A stretch of DNA of 64,000 nucleotides from Streptomyces canus (GTDB lineage: Bacteria; Actinomycetota; Actinomycetes; Streptomycetales; Streptomycetaceae): NCBI RefSeq assembly GCF_030815415.1, contig NZ_JAUSWW010000001.1, positions 2,852,001 to 2,916,000 on the forward strand. Reading direction: 5' to 3'. The notes beneath the pieces were generated by a model. That model saw nothing but the letters and a program-made list of their open reading frames with translations, searched no databases and was not told where the DNA came from. Positions 59,938-64,000 of the stretch are shown in pieces (position 1 is the stretch's first letter; each line of letters begins with the position of its first letter). A program made the position numbers and the translations under genes.

Positions 59938-62486
59938 GTGACCTGCCTTTCGGGTTGTACGACCGGTTGTGGCTCAGGCTGCGATCCTGCCGCCCTGAGC
60001 GTGAGGACCATCGTCAGGCCGCCGCCCGGCGTGTCCTCGGCGGTCAGCGTGCCCCTCATCGCCTCGGCGAAGCCCCTGGCCACCGCGAGGCCCAGCCCCA
60101 CCCCGGCGCCGCGCGGGGCGTCGCCGTAGCGCTGGAAGGGCGCGAAGATGCGCTCCTTGGCCTCGTCGGGGACGCCGGGGCCGCGGTCGACCACCCGGAC
60201 CTCGACCCGGTCGGCGATGGCACTGGCGGCCACCAGGACGGCCTGGCCGGGCGGGCTGTACTTGACGGCGTTCTCGACGAGGTTGGCCACGGACCGCTCC
60301 AGCAGTCCCGGGTCCACGGCGACCATGGGCAGCGTCTCGGGAATGTCCAGCCCGACGCTGTCCTCGGGCACTCCGCCCAGCGCCATGGGGACGACCTCGT
60401 CGAGGTCGACCTCCCGGATCAGCGGGGTGACGGTGCCGGTCTGGAGCCGGGACATGTCGAGGAGGTTCCCGACGAGGTGGTCGAGCCGGTCGGCCCCTTC
60501 CTCGATGCCCTCCAGCAGCTCCGCCCGGTCCTCCTCGGACCACTCCACGTCGTCGGACCGCAGGGAGGATACCGCCGCCTTGATCCCGGCCAGGGGCGTC
60601 CGCAGATCATGGCTCACGGCGGCGAGCAGCGCCGTCCGGATCCGGTTGCCCTCCGCCAGCGTGCGGGCCCGGTCGGCCTCCTCCTGGAGCCGCCGCCGGT
60701 CCAGCGCGACGGCCGCCTGCGCGGCGAATGCGGCCAGTACCCGGCGGTCCTCCGCGGGCAGCACCCGCCCGGTCAGCGCGAGGGCCATGTGGTCGCCGAC
60801 CGGCACGTCCACGTCCGCGTCCTCCGGCCGCTCCACCGGGCGCCCGAGCCCGGCCCGGCCCGCGCAGGTCCACGGTTCGACGTCGCTCGCGCGCTCCAGC
60901 AGGGCCGCCGACTCCATCGCGAAGGTCTCCCGGACCCGCTCCAGCAGCTCCTCCAGGCCGGTCTCGCCGCGCAGCACGTTGCCGGCGAGGAAAGAGAGGA
61001 TCTCCGACTCGGCCCGCAGCCGCGCCGCCTGGTGAGTACGCCGGGCCGCGAGGTCGACCACCGAGGAGACCGAGACGCCGACGCCGACGAAGATCGCGAT
61101 GGCGACGATGTTCTTGGGGTCGGCGATGGTCCAGTGGTGCAGCGGCGGTGTGTAGAAGTAGTTCAACAGCAGGGAGCCGACCGCGGCCGAGGCCAGCGCG
61201 GGCGCCAGTCCGCCGAGCAGGGCGGCCGCGACCGTGACGGTCAGGAACAGCAGCATGTCGTTGGCCAGGCCGAGGTCGACGGTGCTGAGCAGCACGGCCA
61301 GGACCGGCGGGCCGGCCACCCCGACCGCCCAGCCCCGGATGATCCGGGCCCGCCCGAGCCGGGCGCCCCGGGCGACGGGCAGTCCGCGCCCCTTGGCGAC
61401 CTCGTCGTGGGTGACGATGTGGACGTCCAGGTCGGGCCCGGACTCGCGGGCGACCGTGGCGCCGACACCGGGGCCGAAGACGTACTGCCAGGTCTTGCGG
61501 CGAGAGGACCCGAGGACGATCTGGGTGGCATTGGCGCCGCGTGCGAAGTCGAGCAGCGCCGCCGGTATGTCGTCGCCCACGACGTGGTGGAAGGTGCCGC
61601 CGAGGTCCTCGACGAGGGTGCGCTGGACGGCGAGTTCCTTGGGCGAGGCGGCGGTGAGTCCGTCGCTGCGGGCTATGTACACGGCCAGCACTTCCCCGCC
61701 GGCGCCCTTCTCGGCGAGCCGTGCGGCCCGCCGGATCAGCGTCCGCCCCTCCGGGCCGCCGGTCAGCCCGACCACGATCCGTTCCCGCGAACCCCAGATC
61801 TTCGACACCCGGTGCTCACTGCGGTACTGCTTGAGGTACTCGTCGACCCGGTCCGCCACCCACAGCAGCGCCAGCTCCCGCAAAGCGGTGAGGTTCCCGG
61901 GCCGGAAGTAGTTCGACAGCGCCGCGTCGACCTTGTCGGACCGGTAGATGTTGCCGTGCGCCATCCGCCTCCGCAGCGCCTGCGGCGACATGTCGACAAG
62001 CTCGATCTGATCCGCCCGCCGCACCACCTCGTCCGGCACGGTCTCCCGCTGCCGTACCCCGGTGATCGACTCGACGACGTCCCCCAGCGACTCCAGATGC
62101 TGGATGTTGACGGTCGACACCACGTCGACCCCGGCCGCGAGGAGTTCCTCCACGTCCTGCCACCGCTTGGCGTTGCGGGAGCCGGGGACGTTGGTGTGGG
62201 CGAGTTCGTCCACCAGGGCGACGGCGGGGGCGCGGCGCAGTACGGCGTCCACGTCCATCTCGGTGAAGGCGCTCCCCCGGTAGGCCGACTCCCGGCGCGG
62301 GATCTGCTCCAGACCGTGCAGCATCACCTCGGTGCGCGGTCGGCCGTGGTGCTCGACGAACGCCACCACGCAGTCGGTGCCCCGCTCCATCCTGCGGTGC
62401 CCCTCGGACAGCATCGCGTACGTCTTGCCGACGCCCGGTGCCGCACCGAGGTAGATCCGAAGCCTGCCGCGTCCCATGGGTCCCAT
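59934..62486 (-). CDS. kdpD: KdpD-like potassium sensor histidine kinase
   Basis: An 850-residue sensor kinase. The N-terminal KdpD domain has the P-loop YLGAAPGVGKTYAML (about 12-26) and ALVDELAHTNVPGSRNAKR. A USP-like domain (about 235-370) with IVVGLTGGPEGRTLIRRAARL is the known c-di-AMP site in other KdpD proteins. Four membrane helices follow (about 395-490), then a GAF-like region. The kinase core has the phosphorylated His in LLAAVSHDLRTPLAGIKAAVS and N/G boxes NLVENAVKYSPPGQAV, RGPGVPDEAKERIFAPF and GVGLGLAVARGF. It is translationally coupled to kdpE. Alternative start ATG 62477 would remove three residues. Confidence 0.93.
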   Translation of the reverse strand: MGPMGRGRLRIYLGAAPGVGKTYAMLSEGHRRMERGTDCVVAFVEHHGRPRTEVMLHGLEQIPRRESAYRGSAFTEMDVDAVLRRAPAVALVDELAHTNVPGSRNAKRWQDVEELLAAGVDVVSTVNIQHLESLGDVVESITGVRQRETVPDEVVRRADQIELVDMSPQALRRRMAHGNIYRSDKVDAALSNYFRPGNLTALRELALLWVADRVDEYLKQYRSEHRVSKIWGSRERIVVGLTGGPEGRTLIRRAARLAEKGAGGEVLAVYIARSDGLTAASPKELAVQRTLVEDLGGTFHHVVGDDIPAALLDFARGANATQIVLGSSRRKTWQYVFGPGVGATVARESGPDLDVHIVTHDEVAKGRGLPVARGARLGRARIIRGWAVGVAGPPVLAVLLSTVDLGLANDMLLFLTVTVAAALLGGLAPALASAAVGSLLLNYFYTPPLHHWTIADPKNIVAIAIFVGVGVSVSSVVDLAARRTHQAARLRAESEILSFLAGNVLRGETGLEELLERVRETFAMESAALLERASDVEPWTCAGRAGLGRPVERPEDADVDVPVGDHMALALTGRVLPAEDRRVLAAFAAQAAVALDRRRLQEEADRARTLAEGNRIRTALLAAVSHDLRTPLAGIKAAVSSLRSDDVEWSEEDRAELLEGIEEGADRLDHLVGNLLDMSRLQTGTVTPLIREVDLDEVVPMALGGVPEDSVGLDIPETLPMVAVDPGLLERSVANLVENAVKYSPPGQAVLVAASAIADRVEVRVVDRGPGVPDEAKERIFAPFQRYGDAPRGAGVGLGLAVARGFAEAMRGTLTAEDTPGGGLTMVLTLRAAGSQPEPQPVVQPERQVT

Positions 62487-62630
62487 TGTCTTTCGGTCAT
62501 CACTGCCTGCGCAGCGTCGACCCTACGACCAGCAGTCGCGGCAAATGGAGCGGAGGGGCGCCGCCGCAGCCGTCTTTGACGCAACCCTGACGGCACACCC
62601 GCGACGGCCGGCCCTCCGCGGTCTCCCCGT

Positions 62631-63323
62631 CTAGACCTCGACGATCTCCCCGTCGCCCAGCTCCAGCACCCGGTCGGCGAGATCCAGCAGGGTCGCGTCG
62701 TGCGTGGCGACCAGCGCGGTGACGTTCTCGCTGCGTACGACGGCCCGCAGCAGCTCCATCACGGCGTGCCCGGTCTCCGCGTCGAGCTGACCGGTCGGCT
62801 CGTCGGCGATCAGCAGCGAGGGGCTGTTGGCGAGGGCGCGGGCGATGGCGACGCGCTGCTGCTGGCCGCCGGAGAGCTCGGTGGGCCGCTGTGCCGCGTG
62901 GTCGGCGAGGCCCACCAGGGACAGCAGCAGCTCGACGCGCTCCTCACGCGCGCGTGCCTCGGCCCGGCGCAGCCGCATCGGGACGCCGACGTTCTCGGCG
63001 GCGGTGAGGATCGGAATGAGCCCGAAGGACTGGAAGACGAAGCCGATGCTGTCGCGGCGCAGGGCGAGCAGCCCGTCCTCGTCGAGCCCGGCGAGGTCGC
63101 GGCCGTCGACCTCGACGCGCCCCTCGTCCGGGGTGTCGAGTCCGCCGACGATGTTGAGGAGCGTGGTCTTCCCGGACCCCGACCGTCCCTTCAGGGCGAC
63201 GAGTTCACCGCGCGGCACCTCCAGGGAGACCCCGCGCAGGGCGTGGACGACGCCGGCTCCGCGCCCGAAGGACTTGTGGACGTTCTCGACCCGCACCATG
63301 GTCTCGGTGACCACCTGGCTCAT
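62631..63323 (-). CDS. ABC transporter ATP-binding protein, MacB/LolD type
   Basis: A 230-residue ABC ATPase. Walker A is [19 protein letters not shown] (about 43-61), the Q loop is [17 protein letters not shown], the signature is [19 protein letters not shown], and Walker B is [13 protein letters not shown]. The H loop is [10 protein letters not shown]. The sequence is typical of the MacB/LolD/FtsE branch, which works with FtsX-like permeases in efflux or lipoprotein release. The permease is not seen: upstream lies the alginate-lyase-like gene and downstream, 144 nt away, is kdpD. It may have a separate partner outside the window. Confidence 0.88.
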   Translation of the reverse strand: MSQVVTETMVRVENVHKSFGRGAGVVHALRGVSLEVPRGELVALKGRSGSGKTTLLNIVGGLDTPDEGRVEVDGRDLAGLDEDGLLALRRDSIGFVFQSFGLIPILTAAENVGVPMRLRRAEARAREERVELLLSLVGLADHAAQRPTELSGGQQQRVAIARALANSPSLLIADEPTGQLDAETGHAVMELLRAVVRSENVTALVATHDATLLDLADRVLELGDGEIVEV

Positions 63324-63393
63324 CTGCCGCTCCCCCGTGACGCCTTCGACCGGGCGCCAGTATCCCCACCGGACGCCCGGCCGATCAACGGTT

Positions 63394-64000
63394 TCAGCTC
63401 AGGTTGTCCCCGTGGGTGAGGGTCTCCCAGGCCACGAACAGGTTGTTGCTGCCGGCCGGGCGGTTCCGTTCGGTCAGCGTCTGCGTATTAGCCATGCCCA
63501 TGCCAATCCTGTTGTGCAGTGCGTTGTAGCCGACCTCGGTGACCGGCCCGAGGCCCAGATGCAGCGACCCACCGCACAGCCGGCTCGGCACGGCCGTACC
63601 CAGCTCGTACTTGGCCTGGAACCCGAGCGCCTGCCGCAGCCGCTCACCCACGTCGGTGCCGTACAGATCCTGCCCCTGGGTGCGGCTGGTCTCGGCGATG
63701 TGCGAGATCGCGGAGATGCCGTACCCGGTGTGCGTGAAGTCGCGGCAGGTCTCCTGGGTGAGGCCGGTGACGAAGGTGGACTGCCCCTGCCAGTACCTGA
63801 CGACCTTGTCCCGGGTGTCGAGGTTCTGGCTCGGCACGGTCTTCGGCAGATCGCCGTCGGAGGCGAGATAGACGTAGGCGGCGGTACGGGTGCGGAACTT
63901 CACCACGGCCTTGTCGTACGAGGTCCGGTCCTCCAGGAAGACGGAGATGCCGACGGCGGCCTCCATCATCGACAGCTCCCAATTGCCGTTGGAGTTCGAG
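63394..64000 (-). CDS. Alginate lyase family protein (3' part, 5' end outside window)
   Basis: The last ~202 residues of a protein that continues beyond the right edge. The segment [20 protein letters not shown], followed by [18 protein letters not shown], and the later [21 protein letters not shown] with [15 protein letters not shown] match the alpha/alpha-barrel of alginate lyase family (PL5-like) proteins, including the conserved NGNW, R and H/Y positions. Two cysteines (CRDF and RLCGG) may form a disulfide, consistent with secretion, but the signal peptide is not visible here. The substrate is not certain; family members cleave uronate-containing polymers. Confidence 0.75.
   Translation of the reverse strand, partial: SNSNGNWELSMMEAAVGISVFLEDRTSYDKAVVKFRTRTAAYVYLASDGDLPKTVPSQNLDTRDKVVRYWQGQSTFVTGLTQETCRDFTHTGYGISAISHIAETSRTQGQDLYGTDVGERLRQALGFQAKYELGTAVPSRLCGGSLHLGLGPVTEVGYNALHNRIGMGMANTQTLTERNRPAGSNNLFVAWETLTHGDNLS

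Overview
The window looks like chromosomal DNA of a Streptomyces species. GC content is very high throughout, codon third positions are almost all G or C, GTG and TTG starts are common, and many neighbouring genes are joined by 4-nt ATGA/GTGA overlaps. Several proteins belong to families I know mainly from Streptomyces or other Actinobacteria: DUF5999, DUF6299 and DUF6099 proteins, a SepF paralogue, an F420-type LLM oxidoreductase, the FurA-KatG pair, DUF3159 and the TrkA/KimA-like potassium block. I see no rRNA, intact tRNA, CRISPR array, prophage or insertion sequence. The gene at the right edge is cut by the window.

Layout. 1-620 is a decayed zone: a degenerate 19-nt tandem repeat, the end of a KstD-like FAD dehydrogenase and a frameshifted PucR-like regulator. 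628-1462 holds two small Streptomyces-type genes. 1473-9269 is an aromatic acyl-CoA locus: RidA, acyl-CoA dehydrogenase, a 2-aminobenzoate-type CoA ligase, a PaaX regulator, a two-domain anthraniloyl-CoA/salicylyl-CoA monooxygenase and a crotonase. Both of its divergent control regions carry the same palindromic box, and a tRNA-like relic sits in the middle. 9556-12325 has an anti-sigma-type ATPase and an arginine deiminase/ornithine carbamoyltransferase pair with ARG-box-like sites between them. 12444-18366 holds an SPFH protein coupled to a degenerate NAD-kinase-like protein, then the Pnkp-Hen1 RNA repair operon. 18596-23424 is mixed housekeeping: a methyltransferase, an LLM oxidoreductase, DUF6099, a MazG-like/ATPase pair and SepF.

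23654-27688 encodes one 1,344-residue assimilatory nitrate reductase fused to its own diflavin reductase. It is followed by a membrane protein, a YceI/MarR divergon with three operator copies, a large FAD/Fe-S dehydrogenase, FurA-KatG, a type II NADH-dehydrogenase-like flavoprotein, an aminotransferase and a small secreted protein. 39950-48080 is the most unusual unit: a three-gene operon of a HemS/ChuX-like protein, a CysJ-like diflavin reductase and a 1,835-residue glutamate-synthase-like protein, with an iron-box-like palindrome upstream. No GltD-type subunit is present in the window, so I infer that the diflavin reductase feeds electrons to the GltB-like protein, possibly as an iron-sparing arrangement.

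48415-49768 is a probable copper pair (YcnI plus a Met/His-rich membrane protein). 49817-52529 holds a protein of unknown function and a WGR/beta-propeller protein. 52662-62486 is a potassium block: a TrmA-like RNA methyltransferase, a KimA-like permease, a 31-residue membrane microprotein, two TrkA proteins, DUF3159, an OB-fold protein and KdpE/KdpD, without kdpFABC in the window. The window ends with an ABC ATPase and the C-terminal part of an alginate-lyase-like protein.
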